Positions 35,555 to 46,770 of a stretch of 64,000 nucleotides of DNA are shown here, in pieces. Every line of letters starts with the position of its first letter. The first letter of the stretch is position 1. The position numbers were made by a program, and so were the translations under genes. The notes under the pieces were generated by a model that was not told where the DNA came from, did not search any database, and saw only the letters and a program-made list of their open reading frames with translations. Origin of the DNA: Helianthus annuus (taxonomy: Eukaryota; Streptophyta; Magnoliopsida; Asterales; Asteraceae); assembly GCF_002127325.2 (NCBI RefSeq), contig NC_035437.2, positions 165,571,006-165,635,005 on the forward strand, written 5' to 3'.

Positions 35555-35972
35555 GTTGTAAAATCATGATTAATCGTTAGTCGGTCAGTAACTGAGTAAT
35601 TTTTCGTTAATCAGTCAATTAATCGCTAATTGGGCCTAGTCAGACCTAGTCTGCCGGCCAAAAATCAGTGATTCCGAACAGATTTCGGCAAAAACTGTAT
35701 ATTCCAGCCAAAACCTTTAAATTCCGGCCAGTTTCCAACAATCCATGTGATTTCCAACAATTAATCTTGTATACTTAAAAAAATGAGTTGAACAATAATT
35801 AAAACCTAGCTACTTAAAATATTTACCTATAAAAATGTGTATATGTATACATAAAACTGAAAATTACATATAAAAAACCTGATCCGATTAATCCCGACTA
35901 ATACCGAATAATCCCGAGTAGTCGCTAGTCCACACCTCACCGATCGACTAGCGACTAGCGAGTTCTCCAACC
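35555..35972 (+). mobile_element. Second copy of the GTTGTAAAA...CTAGTCG MITE family
   Basis: It starts GTTGTAAAATCATG and ends near CGAGTTCTCCAACC, with GACTAGCGACTAGCG close to the right end and TTAGTCGGTC close to the left end. It shares motifs with 34415-34822 but is diverged. Borders are approximate. Confidence 0.45.
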
Positions 35973-35975
35973 TTG

Positions 35976-38017
35976 GTTATTTATGGTATTTGATCATGAT
36001 TTATGTTTTATAAGCATTTTGCAGAGCAAGATAATTAATTTCATATGTCACTGATCTACTCAAAGAATATGCATCAATATATTCGTTCCATTGTTGTTGA
36101 CCGGTTCCAAAAAATGATCATTATCTGTTCCAATTCGTTTTAACACATCGATAATGCGATTATTGTTGGAGAATTTTATAAAACTGAATAATCATAGAGG
36201 CGTGTAATCACTCTCAGATCAAATTATTTCGGTGGTTCTACCGAATAATCCAATCGAATACAACTCTGAATTCAAGAAATAGAACAACAGTATGTGTATA
36301 TTGAGAATCTCTAATGAACTAGAGTGTAACAAAGAACCTTAATTTCGAATTTGGGGATGAGGGCTGGTAATTGCCTGTTGACAGCTATTATTTTAAAATT
36401 CAAAAATTGCCTCTAAATTGCCTTTATTTTTATCTAAAAAATTATGACGTTTTTTTTTTTGAAAAATAAATTTTCTAAGGCATTTCCAATAGAGCAATTT
36501 AATAGAAATAAAAAAATTTCCAGCCAACCTGGCAGCTTGACCCCAACCAGGGGCTCTGCCCCTTGAACCCCGCTAGGGGCTGCCGCCCCTTGGAAAATAT
36601 GTAGGCGCCTTATGCAGATTTGGGGAAATGACACGTTTGCCCTCCACGCCGTTAACTAAATGAACGGTCAACTAACAGTCGTTAGTGACAGGGATCTGAT
36701 TGCGAGCAATCGACAACCGCAGAGACCGGAGTGTTGCATTTTTCAAAATAGGGACTAAACGTGTACGTGGGTGTAAACCCCAAGAACGTAAATTGTACTT
36801 TACTCAGAAAAACTTATTGTTTTATTTACCCCAATTGAACTTTCTAAACCTGTGTATAAATTAAAGTTGGACTCTGAACTTTGAAGGGTGCAGCCTAATT
36901 TATTATTATGCTTGCTGGACCTTGAGGCCCATTTTAGCCCTAAAAAATTACTAATTTATTTGAATATTACATGCCTACTTGATTTTTTTTTTTAATTTCA
37001 AATAATGTCTTACTTCACATATTTTATGGTTTACTAATTTTATGATTCTTATTGTTGTTGATAAGAATATAATTTGGAAAATGCCCTAATTTTAGTGTTC
37101 GTTTTGAGCCATCAAAAAGCTTGAGCCAGCCCTGCTCACCATTATAAGTTTTTATTAAACCTGTTGTATTCTTTTCTCTAAAATATTCTAACCTTAATAA
37201 AAAAACTTAAATTTATTTTCAATAAGTTTAATAAAAGCAATATTTTATCTAAAACATAAAACCAAATATATTCAGTTTTTTTGAACGAAACTCAAATCTT
37301 GGATTTTAGAACCTTAGGGCCCAATAATAAAAAGGATAAGTTTAATGGACAGGTACAGCGTACATGCGTACAGCATTATAATGGAGCATCAAGCCCATGA
37401 AAAATTTCTTCCTACACGTCTTGACACTTGCATATTTATAACTTATATAAAATGAAATTTGTTTTTTTTTCTAATGTTAAAAAAAAAAAAAAAAAAAGAA
37501 TCAAACATAATATTTCAACTATTTTCATATATGCTATAAAAAATTAGTAAATGAATTTTTCTTCTGGCCTTATGGTTCTCGAAAAAATACTACACCTTAT
37601 TAACAGCGAACACAAACACTTCCTTAAAATACTTACTTCGTGAGATTCGAACCCACATATGTGTGTGGGAAAAAAACATGATTTTGCTATAAATTTACCA
37701 TGTAATTCTTCTATGTTCATTTTTTTAATAATCAACCTGATAGTTTGTACGAAAAGAGTAACACTATATGGTGTTATTATATTCTTTGTCTAAGTTAATT
37801 CAGTTTTTTTTTTTTTTTTTTTATCGTTAGCTAGACATAAATAGTAAATATGATACAATTCTTTATTTCTTTATAGAGATTGAAAGGAAATGTTATATAC
37901 TATTTTATTTTATTTTTTTAAACACTTCTAAATTGATTCATTGAAATTTGAGTTGATTACACGAATGGTCTACGTTCTTTAGGCATATTTTACAAATGCC
38001 CTCAATTTACATTGATG
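35976..38017 (+). other. Intergenic DNA
   Basis: No gene is recognised. An inverted GGGGTCC module lies at 36531-36600, and homopolymer runs at about 37475-37500 and 37805-37820. Short open frames have no family features. Confidence 0.45.
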
Positions 38018-38025
38018 CTCCTAAC

Positions 38026-38190
38026 TAGGGATGAGCATGGTACTCGTTTGGTACCGAATAGATACCGAAAAACAGAGAAAATTGGTACCGGTATCAGTAT
38101 TTACCGGTGTTTTACCTGTAAATACCGGTACTGAAAAACGGGGAAATGATAGCAGTACCGAATATATCCGATACTAAATACTCATCCCTA
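38026..38190 (+). mobile_element. 165-bp hAT-like MITE
   Basis: The ends are TAGGGATGAG and CTCATCCCTA. The flanks CTCCTAAC (38018-38025) and CTCCTAAT (38191-38198) match at 7 of 8 positions, an 8-bp hAT duplication. The inside is an imperfect hairpin of GGTACCGA and ACCGGTA motifs. It shares ends with the element split by T1. Confidence 0.85.
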
Positions 38191-38401
38191 CTCCTAATGG
38201 TATGAATTTTGTAACTTTAATGGTCTTTACCATGCATGGTTGTTAAGTTTCTACGTTACATGAGTGTGAAATAGCCATTTTACCTCTTGCTAAAACACAA
38301 AAATAGTTAAAAATAAAATATAAAGTTAATTAAATCATAAACTAATTCAAGTAGGCCAAACTAATTAAATCATAATTTTATAAATAGTGATTAAATCATA
38401 A

Positions 38402-38505
38402 TTAGAGCAGAATGGGCTTGTTTGTGAAGAGTAGGTTGCAAAAGTGTGCTTTATTAGAGCAGAATGGGCTAGTTTGTGAAGAGTAAGTTGCAAAAGTGTG
38501 CTTTA
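38402..38505 (+). repeat. Tandem duplication, two 52-bp units
   Basis: ATTAGAGCAGAATGGGCT begins both units, and AAGTGTGCTTT ends both. Only about two differences separate them, so the duplication is recent. Confidence 0.85.
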
Positions 38506-39046
38506 GTTGTGTTGTACTGTGGTGGTAAAGAAGAGGGGAGGGTGAGCCCTCACAAGGTTAACAACTTTAATATATAGTTAATTTATCTAACCAATTTGTT
38601 TTCATCTGGAATGGTTTTTGGTCATTATACAAAATTTTTACAGGACATAATAGACAGTCGTTATGGTTAGCGACTGTCACAATATAAATAAGTAACATCT
38701 TTGTGATTTCAAAATTTTGAGGATTTATTACCGATCTGGAAATAGGACGATAGACAACACCGGCGGTTGTCGCAGTCATCGTCACCACCGTAGTGATTCT
38801 CGTTAAAGGTGAAAAACCCGCGAGTTTTGAAATCGGGAGAGAATGAAGGTTGTTAAACCTAGAAACTTGATCGGATCTATCGTCAAGGTTGTTAAACCTA
38901 GAAACTTAATCACTAACCCAGTTTATTTTAATGGTTAAGTCACCTCACATGCCAAATATGTGAGGGTATTATTGTTATTTTTAAAACACGTCGCTTTCTA
39001 TTAAGCTCATTAAAATATGTTTAACATGATTTTAAAATTATCAGAA

Positions 39047-39180
39047 GAGTAAACTTCCGTTTTGTTACCTGTGGTTTGGTCACTTAATGGTTTTGCCCCA
39101 AACCTTTAAAAATAGCCAGTTTACTCCCTGATCTATTTAACTTATCTTCGTTTCACTCCCCGCCTCTAACTCTGTCTCAA
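39047..39180 (+). mobile_element. Single MULE-like end
   Basis: GAGTAAACTTCCGTTTTG followed by ACCTGTGGTTTGG resembles the ends of the MULEs at 16568 and 11854. No inverted partner was found nearby, so this is a truncated end or its partner is diverged. It lies 180 bp before a host-gene fragment. Confidence 0.45.
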
Positions 39181-39361
39181 ATGTTTGTTAAATGTAAGGA
39201 TATTATGGTAATTCTATATATATGTATTTAATTGATTTCTAAAATCCATTTATTAATATATAATTGGATAAGATATTGTAGTTTGGTTATATGGAAATGC
39301 TTTCACCAGTTGGAACATACTTAAATTCTTTCAGAATTAAGCTCAACACATATACACTCCA

Positions 39362-39639
39362 ATGGCGGCATTCTATCCAGTTGGAACATTTTGCATAAAC
39401 ACTAATCCCCCAATTCAATTTCCATAAACCCTAAATCACATCGTCCACAACATATCCCCCTCAAAACTCCATTATCAGTCAATGCAACATCTTCTTCATC
39501 ATCATCCACTTCGTATAATAAACCTCATGACACGAGCGACGAAGCGATGACGATTGAAGCCTTAAGGCGCTTCATCAGACTCAATTTGGGGAACTGGACC
39601 GGTTCTTTTCACGGAACCCTAGCCATTGCCGCCGCTTAA
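39362..39639 (+). pseudogene. Fragment of a host gene, probably plastid-targeted protein
   Basis: An ATG at 39362 opens a short frame (MAAFYPVGTF...) that stops at 39425-39427. One base shift later the reading continues through a Ser-rich stretch of transit-peptide type and then TIEALRRFIRLNLGNWTGSF, stopping at 39639. That last stretch resembles the start of a conserved plant chloroplast protein domain (DUF3598-like, from memory, low confidence). The gene ends abruptly with no downstream exon. Nearness to a MULE-like end suggests capture, which is inference. Confidence 0.5.
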
Positions 39640-40361
39640 TCTTTGTTCGAAGGTTTCTGACCAGATTAGGTTTTATGGATACATGTTTGTTTTTATGTTA
39701 AATTTTCTAATAATTCTTTTATTCAATATAAAGCTTTTTTTTGATACTTTAATTAGTTTGTACATTGTGCAATGAAAGTTGTACCAAACACCACGTGAAC
39801 TCATGATTCAAGAAGTCAAAAGTAACGGTGATGTACAACTGAAAGTACGATTTTGTCCTTAGAAGCTCCTATAACTTTGTGCCACCTTAACGAAAAGAAC
39901 AAAAGGTGGACCTTTTTGCCCTTTACAGTTTACACACCTAATATTTGGTGTACCGACTTTCCATGCAAATTAAGGAATCAAACCCTTCATAAGCATAAGC
40001 GTTGCTAAAAAAATCTTTTCCGCCAATAATATCAAACGCCACTACAAACTTGTGGCTCGAAATATACTTCATTGCTTACGTGGCGACCACTTACTTTGTC
40101 GTAAAGTTTTTCTAGTGTCTTGATTATCATGTTTGAAAATGAGTGGTGGATTCTCATATGTTTCTCTATGGGATTTAATGTAACTGAAATATGAAAAGAA
40201 GAAAAAATATAGATGTTGATTCATACAATTTATTGAAACTAGAAGTTTAAGTTCTTTCTTATTATATTTGATTGATAACTAAACTGAGTACTGGAGAAGC
40301 TTGAGATTTCTGACCCAGACGGCGGAACCCATGAAACTGAGTTAGTGAAATTATCCCACGT
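39640..40361 (+). other. Intergenic DNA
   Basis: I see no gene, repeat or element end here. Confidence 0.45.
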
Positions 40362-40625
40362 ATTGCAGCAGGAATTCGGTCAGTATTGGTTTGGTTAATT
40401 ATGGTATTGATAATGTACAACAAACGGAAGAGAAAACCCAAATAATAACGTTATGATATGCCTAAGAGTATATCCACACAAGGGATCCCATATTGCAAGA
40501 GAATTCAGTGGGTATCGATTCAGTTAATTATGGTATGCATACGGTACAACAACCGAAAGAGAAAACACAAAAAATAAAGTTATGATATGCCCAAAAGGAT
40601 ATCCACATGTGGGGTTCCATATTGG
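40362..40625 (+). repeat. Tandem duplication, two units of about 130 bp
   Basis: Each unit has TTGCARSAGAATTC, GTTAATTATGGTAT, ACAACAAMCGRAAGAGAAAA and GTTATGATATGCC. They differ by roughly a fifth, so the duplication is old. Confidence 0.75.
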
Positions 40626-40685
40626 TTTGACTTGAGCTTGGAGGTCGTGCCATCATTTTTGTTGTTGGGACTGACTGCTATGGGT

Positions 40686-40841
40686 AGTGGCGGACCCATG
40701 AAATATATTCAGGGGGTCTAAATGAGGTGTTTAACCAAATACACTGAAATATATATAGAATTTTTCCTTATAAAATACACTAAAATTTCTTTTTTAAAGG
40801 GTGTGCACACCCACCCAACCTCTATCTAGGTCCACCCCTGG
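40686..40841 (+). mobile_element. 156-bp hAT-like MITE
   Basis: The ends are AGTGGCGGACC and GGTCCACCCCTGG. The flanks CTATGGGT (40678-40685) and CTACGGGT (40842-40849) match at 7 of 8 bases. CAGGGGCGGA-type termini are common in plant hAT MITEs. Confidence 0.8.
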
Positions 40842-41007
40842 CTACGGGTTTTGATGTTGCAATTGATGAACCTCTGTTTGTTGTTGGTGTAACTAGAAAT
40901 TTGTGGGTTGATATTAGCTTTGTAGTAATGATTTTTAGATGTTGGACTTCGGCTTTTAAAGCTTCGTTTATTAAAGCTTCGTTTAAAGTTACCATGATGA
41001 TAAAAGC

Positions 41008-41250
41008 ATGGTTTTGAAAACCAGACCGGTGACCGGCGGTTGGACCGGAAAACCGGGTCGTCAGACCAGATTTTATAGGAGTTGGACCGCATTTTGTTAA
41101 TTATTTTTTTCATTTTTATTCTATTTATTTTTAAAGTACTTACGACATAGCCCGATTCTTATATCTGGTCCGAGTCCGACCGGTTTGACCGGTTCGACCA
41201 GTGGACCGGTGATGAGACTAGTTCGACTTCGGTCCGGTCCTGAAAACATT
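41008..41250 (+). mobile_element. MITE-like element rich in ACCGGT
   Basis: The ends ATGGTTTTGAAAACCAGACC and GGTCCGGTCCTGAAAACATT are imperfect inverted repeats. The inside alternates GACCGG and ACCGGT. No clear target duplication is seen. Confidence 0.6.
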
Positions 41251-41409
41251 GGTTAAAAGAAACAGAGTAAGAGGTTGACCAAATTGTGGAAGTTAACAAA
41301 AGGATAGGCCCAATGGCGGAGCTTGCCAAAAGTTCCGCAGGACGGAACGTCATGGGATAAAAAAAAATTCTATCGCTATGTTTCGGGTTATATGTTCGGG
41401 TCAGGTCAA

Positions 41410-41485
41410 ACAATAATAACTCCAAAAAAATAGTTTTGACTTTTCCCATGATATACCTAACAAAAAACAACAATACAATGGGTTA
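41410..41485 (+). repeat. Flanking repeat X, left copy
   Basis: CAATAATAACTCC...GGGTTA lies directly before the left LTR of G2. A diverged copy follows the right LTR at 52580-52656. See the finding on the split dimer. Confidence 0.75.
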
Positions 41486-41487
41486 GA

Positions 41488-42791
41488 TATAACAACTCTT
41501 CCAAGACCCTTAAACATGTCCTATACGTCTTAAAATACACCATGTATACGAAAAACGGACCCGAAATACCTTTATTTTATTAAAAATCAAATAAAACAAA
41601 ATCTAGCGGGTTCTCGCGGGGCGCGACCCAGACAACCCAAGGTTGTCGCGGGCCGCGACAGCTGGCCACCGGGCCGAGCCCTGAGCTGCCACGTGTCGTG
41701 ATGCGTGTCGAGGCTAGTTGTCGAATCAGCAAAGCTAGGGCCTACCCTATAAGCCCTCGCGGGCCGCGAGAGATCAAGCACAGGGGGTCACGGGCCGCGA
41801 GCCGCCCTATCCTCAGCCTATAAATTGAGAGTTCGAGTTCAGTTTCCAAATCATTCAAATCAACTTTCTCTCTCAAACTTTCTGAATAGTATAAATAATA
41901 TCCTGGCAGAATACCCACTAATTAGCGTAGCTCTGCCTCGTTGTAAGTATTATAACCCCCGGTTACGTATTAGTTACTCTGCCTGATTGATCTCCGTAAC
42001 ACATGTCAAGGCTCTGCCTGACTCAGTCGTTGGAGTTCTGTCTCGCGGGAGGGTATAGCTAATGTAAATTGGGTTATCTTTCTAACACGTGTGCATTGTT
42101 TAATTTAATAGATTATAACCAGGAAATCACTAGGAATTATCTAAAACAGTAATGTGAGTAATTTCCCTTTTTGTAAACAGTTTTTACACAACCTCAATTG
42201 TTTTAAAGTATATATAATAGTGATTGAGTATTTGTGATTCTACAATTACTGTCGGTATGTTGGGGTTTTGTATACGTAACTTGTTACCACACTGTGAGTA
42301 GTAACATTGCCACAAGTCAGGATTGACAGTACCGTGGGTGGTAATTGTGTAGATGTAAACAAATGTAATTGCGGATGCCCTCAATACTGTAAAATGATAA
42401 AACTTGTTTTGATTAAACTGGGATTCACTCGCCAATATTTCTTGCTGATAAAACTTTTTTAAAACGCGTTTCAGGTAACAAAATGTGAAAGCCAAATAGA
42501 AGCCAGCTGGAGAGCACTGAAGGCTTGGAAAAGTGGCTATAAAAGTTACCTAAACAAGAAAGAAGTTTTATTTCAATAAATTAGGGTTTATTCCTATAAA
42601 CATTTTTATAATGGAAACTTGGGGTTTTCCCATGTATTTGTTAATTATAAAAGGGTGGTGTTTTACTCTGATAAAGTATTTCCTAACTACGGCCCTGATG
42701 CAATTTCTGCTGCCAAATTAATAAACACCGATACCACAGAATCTGCGCTCGCGGTCGCCCGCTCCCCGGGTAGGGGTCGGGGGTTACGACA
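41488..42791 (+). repeat. 5' LTR of G2
   Basis: Starts TATAACAACTC (TG changed to TA in both LTRs) and ends GGGTTACGACA. It holds a cluster of CGCGGGCCGCGA-type palindromes at 41607-41805 and a TATAAA box at 41819-41824. Compared with 51262-52572 it has many substitutions, so G2 is much older than T1. Confidence 0.88.
41819..41824 (+). promoter_or_regulatory. TATA box in G2 5' LTR
   Basis: TATAAA immediately follows the GC-palindrome cluster, as in the solo LTRs at 55611 and 60573. Confidence 0.6.
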
Positions 42792-42798
42792 GAGAAAG

Positions 42799-42810
42799 TG
42801 GTATCAGAGC
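42799..42810 (+). promoter_or_regulatory. Primer-binding site of G2
   Basis: TGGTATCAGAGC begins seven bases after the LTR. It is the initiator Met-tRNA type. Confidence 0.88.
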
Positions 42811-42949
42811 TACAGCCACTGGTTTAAGCGACAGAAGTGTTCTGCTGACACCAAAATTTTATCAATCCTGTTAGGAAATAATCTATGTGAATATGTGTAT
42901 ACATGTATATTATTATTTTGTGTTATTTGACAATTTGTTAGTTTACAGT

Positions 42950-43699
42950 ATGAGTGATCAACGTCCATCTGACGCCTATCGTCACCTAGCTAGTTCTCCC
43001 AAGAGTGAAGGAACTTCCTCACAACCTACTCCTTCGGGGTATTCTGCTGACACAGAAGAGGGAATCTTCATTTTTAAGGCGCAATCCAAGGAACCATTCC
43101 CTACGAGAAAGAGAGGATGGTTCAGTCGGGGAGCACATGAGCGAAGGAAGAGAATATGAAAATTGCAATAACAAAGGGCACTAGCAGCAGCCAATAGAGA
43201 GATGAACGCCCAGACCCAAGATATAGTCAATAGGTGATTGGCAAACTTTCATATACTAGCCACCATTGCAGCAGATCCAAACCTAGACCCAAATAATTAC
43301 ACCACAACCATTGCCACTATTCCAACCCAACTAATGGAGATAGAACCTAACCAAGGAGACCAGATTCCCATACCAACATTTGACCTAAACGAAATAACCT
43401 AGAATCCCAGTGCCTAATCCCTTAATGTATGATCCATGGGAAGATGACCATAGGGATTATCAGGAATTATATCCACAGGGAGAACCAATACCAAACCCCA
43501 TAGCACAATATACCAGCCTCAACCCTCTAGATCCATATTGGAATGCTGATCAGTATGTCCAGGAGATACTAGACAACCCATACCCATACGGAGAACCTAT
43601 GCCTCAGTACCCTGACCCAATACCCGCACCACTGCCAACCATGAGTGAAGCAAATGTGCAGGAACTTGGCACATTTGGTGAGGAATTGGTTGAAGGATG
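42950..43699 (+). pseudogene. Pre-gag ORF of G2 (broken)
   Basis: An extra ORF lies between the PBS and gag. The first part, 42950-43159, encodes a Ser/Arg-rich segment with EEGIFIFKAQSKEPF, which parallels EEGIFVQKANYEYPL in element G3 at 59304. A later part (43410-43700) is Pro/Tyr-rich and ends with a GTFGEELVEG string, like RHFGEELMDAG in G3. Stops and shifts separate the two. The function is unknown, and it lacks zinc knuckles and the usual gag motifs. Conservation of the ORF in two elements argues that it was a real protein. Confidence 0.6.
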
Positions 43700-43782
43700 A
43701 GAGAGGATAAAACAAATAGGAGAGAAGCTCGTGTGGAAACACGACGAGCGGGAAATGCAATATTGGATGAACCGCCCCTAGC

Positions 43783-43831
<49 letters not shown>

Positions 43832-43865
43832 TAGATATATATATATATATAAATGTGTGTAGTTG

Positions 43866-43945
<80 letters not shown>

Positions 43946-43948
<3 letters not shown>

Positions 43949-45191
43949 ACAAAGATCCGTTAGGAACCACACTTTATTGCGAGAACCGCGAGAACCAGTG
44001 TGAACACAAACAGTAATTCCTAAAAAATCTAAAAAACACCCATTTTTTTTTATTTTTTTACTATTTTTTTTGGAAAAATCGCTATATTTTGTTAATAAAA
44101 AAATTAAAAAAAAATTTAAAAAAAAAAAAATTCGAGTAACAGTTATCCATGCACATGTGCATATGTATCATCTCTTTGACAAATTCCATAATCCATTACA
44201 AATATTAGTCAATTGCACTTTCATTTACACTAACACGTGTAATACACTACTTTTTACGTTAACAATATTAGAAATGCACATGTGCATTTATATGTATCAG
44301 CATGAAATAAGGTTTTTATACACTACTTTGAATACACTTTCTCTTTCATCTATCGTTCCATCCATAATACACAAACATGCACATGTGCATATGTATCATT
44401 TCTTTGACAAATTTCTTAACTTATTACAAATATTAGACAATTGCACTTTTATTTACACTACCATATGTAATACACTACTTTCTACATTACCAATATTAGA
44501 AATGCACATGTGCATCTATATGTATCAACATGAAATAAGGTGTTTTGGTACACTACTTTGAATACACTTTCCCTTTCATATATCATACCATCCATAATAT
44601 ACTACCATTACCTCCTACCATCCATAATACAACATCATTACCTCCTACCATCCATAATACAATATCATTACCAATATTTTCACTTTATTACATGTATATC
44701 AACACCATTTATACCATCCAATCATCATATTACATCATAAAGTAACAGTTATAGCCAAACCATCAACCACTAGATATAACTAACCAAAAAACATGTATAT
44801 GGGCCTACTTCTCCATTCAAAATCACAAACTTTTTGTACCAAAACATGTTATATCATGGTTATACCTAATGATGCACATGTGCATTTTGAATATCGGTAA
44901 TGCAAAAAGTAGTGTATTACAGATGGTATTGTAAATTAAAGTGCAATTGTCTATTACTGATAACGTATTACGGAATTTGTTGAAGTAATGATACATATGC
45001 ACATGTGCATAGATGACTGTTACTCGAAAAAAAAACGTTTTTTTTTGGTAACTAAATATAGCGATTTTTGTTAAAAAAATATTAAAAAAAAATTTTTGAG
45101 TGCTTTTTTGATTTTTTTAGGTTTTATTTTGTGTTCACATTGGTTCTCGCGGTTCTCGCAATAAGGAGGGTTCTCGCATGAACCTTACCCT
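43946..45191 (+). mobile_element. Fold-back MITE A in a (TA)n tract
   Basis: The arms carry TTATTGCGAGAACCGCGAGA near the left end and the inverse near the right end, directly bordered by TA repeats. Inside is a tandem pair of about 228 bp (from 44151 and 44379) containing GCACATGTGCATATGTATCA, an inverted third copy at about 44870-45015, and a 37-bp tandem repeat at 44589-44690. Confidence 0.82.
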
Positions 45192-45196
45192 ATATG

Positions 45197-45232
<36 letters not shown>

Positions 45233-45296
45233 GATAGATAGCCTAATACCTATTGATGCATAACTAGTAGTGTGTTTCAATTCCAGTAGTAGATTG

Positions 45297-45354
<58 letters not shown>

Positions 45355-45358
<4 letters not shown>

Positions 45359-45738
45359 TGATTCAAATGAAAACCACTAGTTATTGTGAAAACTCGAAAA
45401 CTAACTAAAAAAGCCAAAAAAACATACCAATTTTTTTTTTTGCATAATAATTTTCGCAGGTTTTTTTATATAAAAAACTTTTTTTTTCAAAAAAAAAAAA
45501 AAAATTGTGTAGTGAACATGTATAATACTACACATGTGTATGTGTACTACACATGTGTATTATTACACATGTGTACTACAAATTTTTTTATTTTTTTTTT
45601 GAAAAAAAGTTCTTTTTTTCATATATAAAAACCAGCGATTTTTATAAAAAAATAAAAAAAAAATTGTGTGTTTTTTAGGCTTTTTTTTTAATTAGTTTTC
45701 GAGTTTTCACAATAAAAGTGGTTTTCATTTGAACCATC

Positions 45739-45742
<4 letters not shown>
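45355..45742 (+). mobile_element. Fold-back MITE B in a (TA)n tract
   Basis: The left arm is TTCAAATGAAAACCACTAG and the right arm is the inverse of TTCAAATGAAAACCACTTT. Arms continue with GTGAAAACTCGAAAACTAA. A near copy is MITE D. Confidence 0.8.
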
Positions 45743-45816
<74 letters not shown>

Positions 45817-45819
<3 letters not shown>

Positions 45820-46210
45820 ACAATGCTAGACAGAAAACCCTCATTTAGGTAGAAAACTCTGGAAACCCAAATCTCACCCCATTTTTACCCAACCTCCCGA
45901 CATTTTTTTTTGAAAAAAATTACACATGTAATATACATGTTTTAGAGTGTTTTGGGCCCAAAAAAACAAAAAAGCGCCGAAGTGATTTTTTAAAAAAAAA
46001 AATAAACAAATTTTAGTGCCTAACATGTGTTAGGCAAAAAAGACAGAAATTGCTGAATTTTTTTTTTAAATTATCCATTCGGCGCTTTTTTGATTTTTTT
46101 GGCCCAAAAGTCTTAAAAACATGTATATTACATGTGTTATTTAAAAAAAAATGTCGGGAGATTGGGTTTTCTAGGGTTTTTTATATAGATAGGGTTTTCT
46201 ATATAGCCCA

Positions 46211-46215
<5 letters not shown>
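45817..46215 (+). mobile_element. Fold-back MITE C in a (TA)n tract
   Basis: The arms share AGAAAACCCT, AAACCCAA and CCGACATTTTTTTT in inverted orientation. The element is bordered on both sides by TA repeats. Confidence 0.72.
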
Positions 46216-46259
<44 letters not shown>

Positions 46260-46263
<4 letters not shown>

Positions 46264-46638
46264 GAAGGTTCAAATGAAAACCACTAGTTATTGTGAAAAC
46301 TCGAAAACTAATTAAAAAAAGCCAAAAAAACATACAAAATTTTTTTTTTAATTTTTTTTTTGCAATCAAAATTTCGCAGGTTTTTTAATATAAAAAAAAA
46401 AATTTTCAAAAAAAAAATTTTTTTTTTGTGTAGTGCACATGTGTAATACTGCATATATGTATGTGTCACAAATTTTTTTTTTTTTTTTTTGAAAAAAAGT
46501 TTTTTTTTATATATAAAAACTAGCGATTTTTATAAAAAAAAATTGAAAAAAAAAATTTTTTTTGTGTGTTTTTTAGGCTTTTTTTAGTTAGTTTTCGAGT
46601 TTTCACAATAAAAGTGGTTTTCATTTGAACCATCCCCT
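46260..46638 (+). mobile_element. Fold-back MITE D, near copy of MITE B
   Basis: The arms GGTTCAAATGAAAACCACTA and the inverse are the same as in MITE B. It is bordered by TA repeats. The two copies differ mostly in homopolymer lengths. Confidence 0.8.
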
Positions 46639-46770
46639 ATATATATATATATATATATGAAAAATAGCAAATGTTGCAATGCTCAACGATTTTGATCGAT
46701 TTGTTTGCGCGATTGTTTACATTAAATCTTATTCTGTGACATTAATACCTGATAAATGTTTGTAATCCAG

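Larger units (their letters stand above)
43781..46660 (+). repeat. Cluster of (TA)n and (TAA)n tracts holding four fold-back MITEs
   Basis: The tracts at about 43783-43830, 43870-43945, 45196-45235, 45300-45352, 45743-45816, 46215-46259 and 46639-46660 separate four inverted-repeat elements (see separate entries). Together they interrupt the leader between the pre-gag ORF and gag of G2. Translations through it are artefacts. Confidence 0.88.

Noticed and set aside
37475..37500. Poly-A run as a possible retroposon tail
   Set aside because: No target duplication or upstream retroposon body could be found.
38567..38788. Minus-strand frame of 73 residues
   Set aside because: No family, signal or splice structure recognised; length is expected by chance.
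43569..43972. Minus-strand frames with runs of YIYIYI and LLLL
   Set aside because: Translations of (TA)n and (TAA)n tracts.
44070..44745. Frames of 163 and 66 residues with internal repetition
   Set aside because: They follow the 228-bp and 37-bp tandem repeats of MITE A and have no codon bias or domain.
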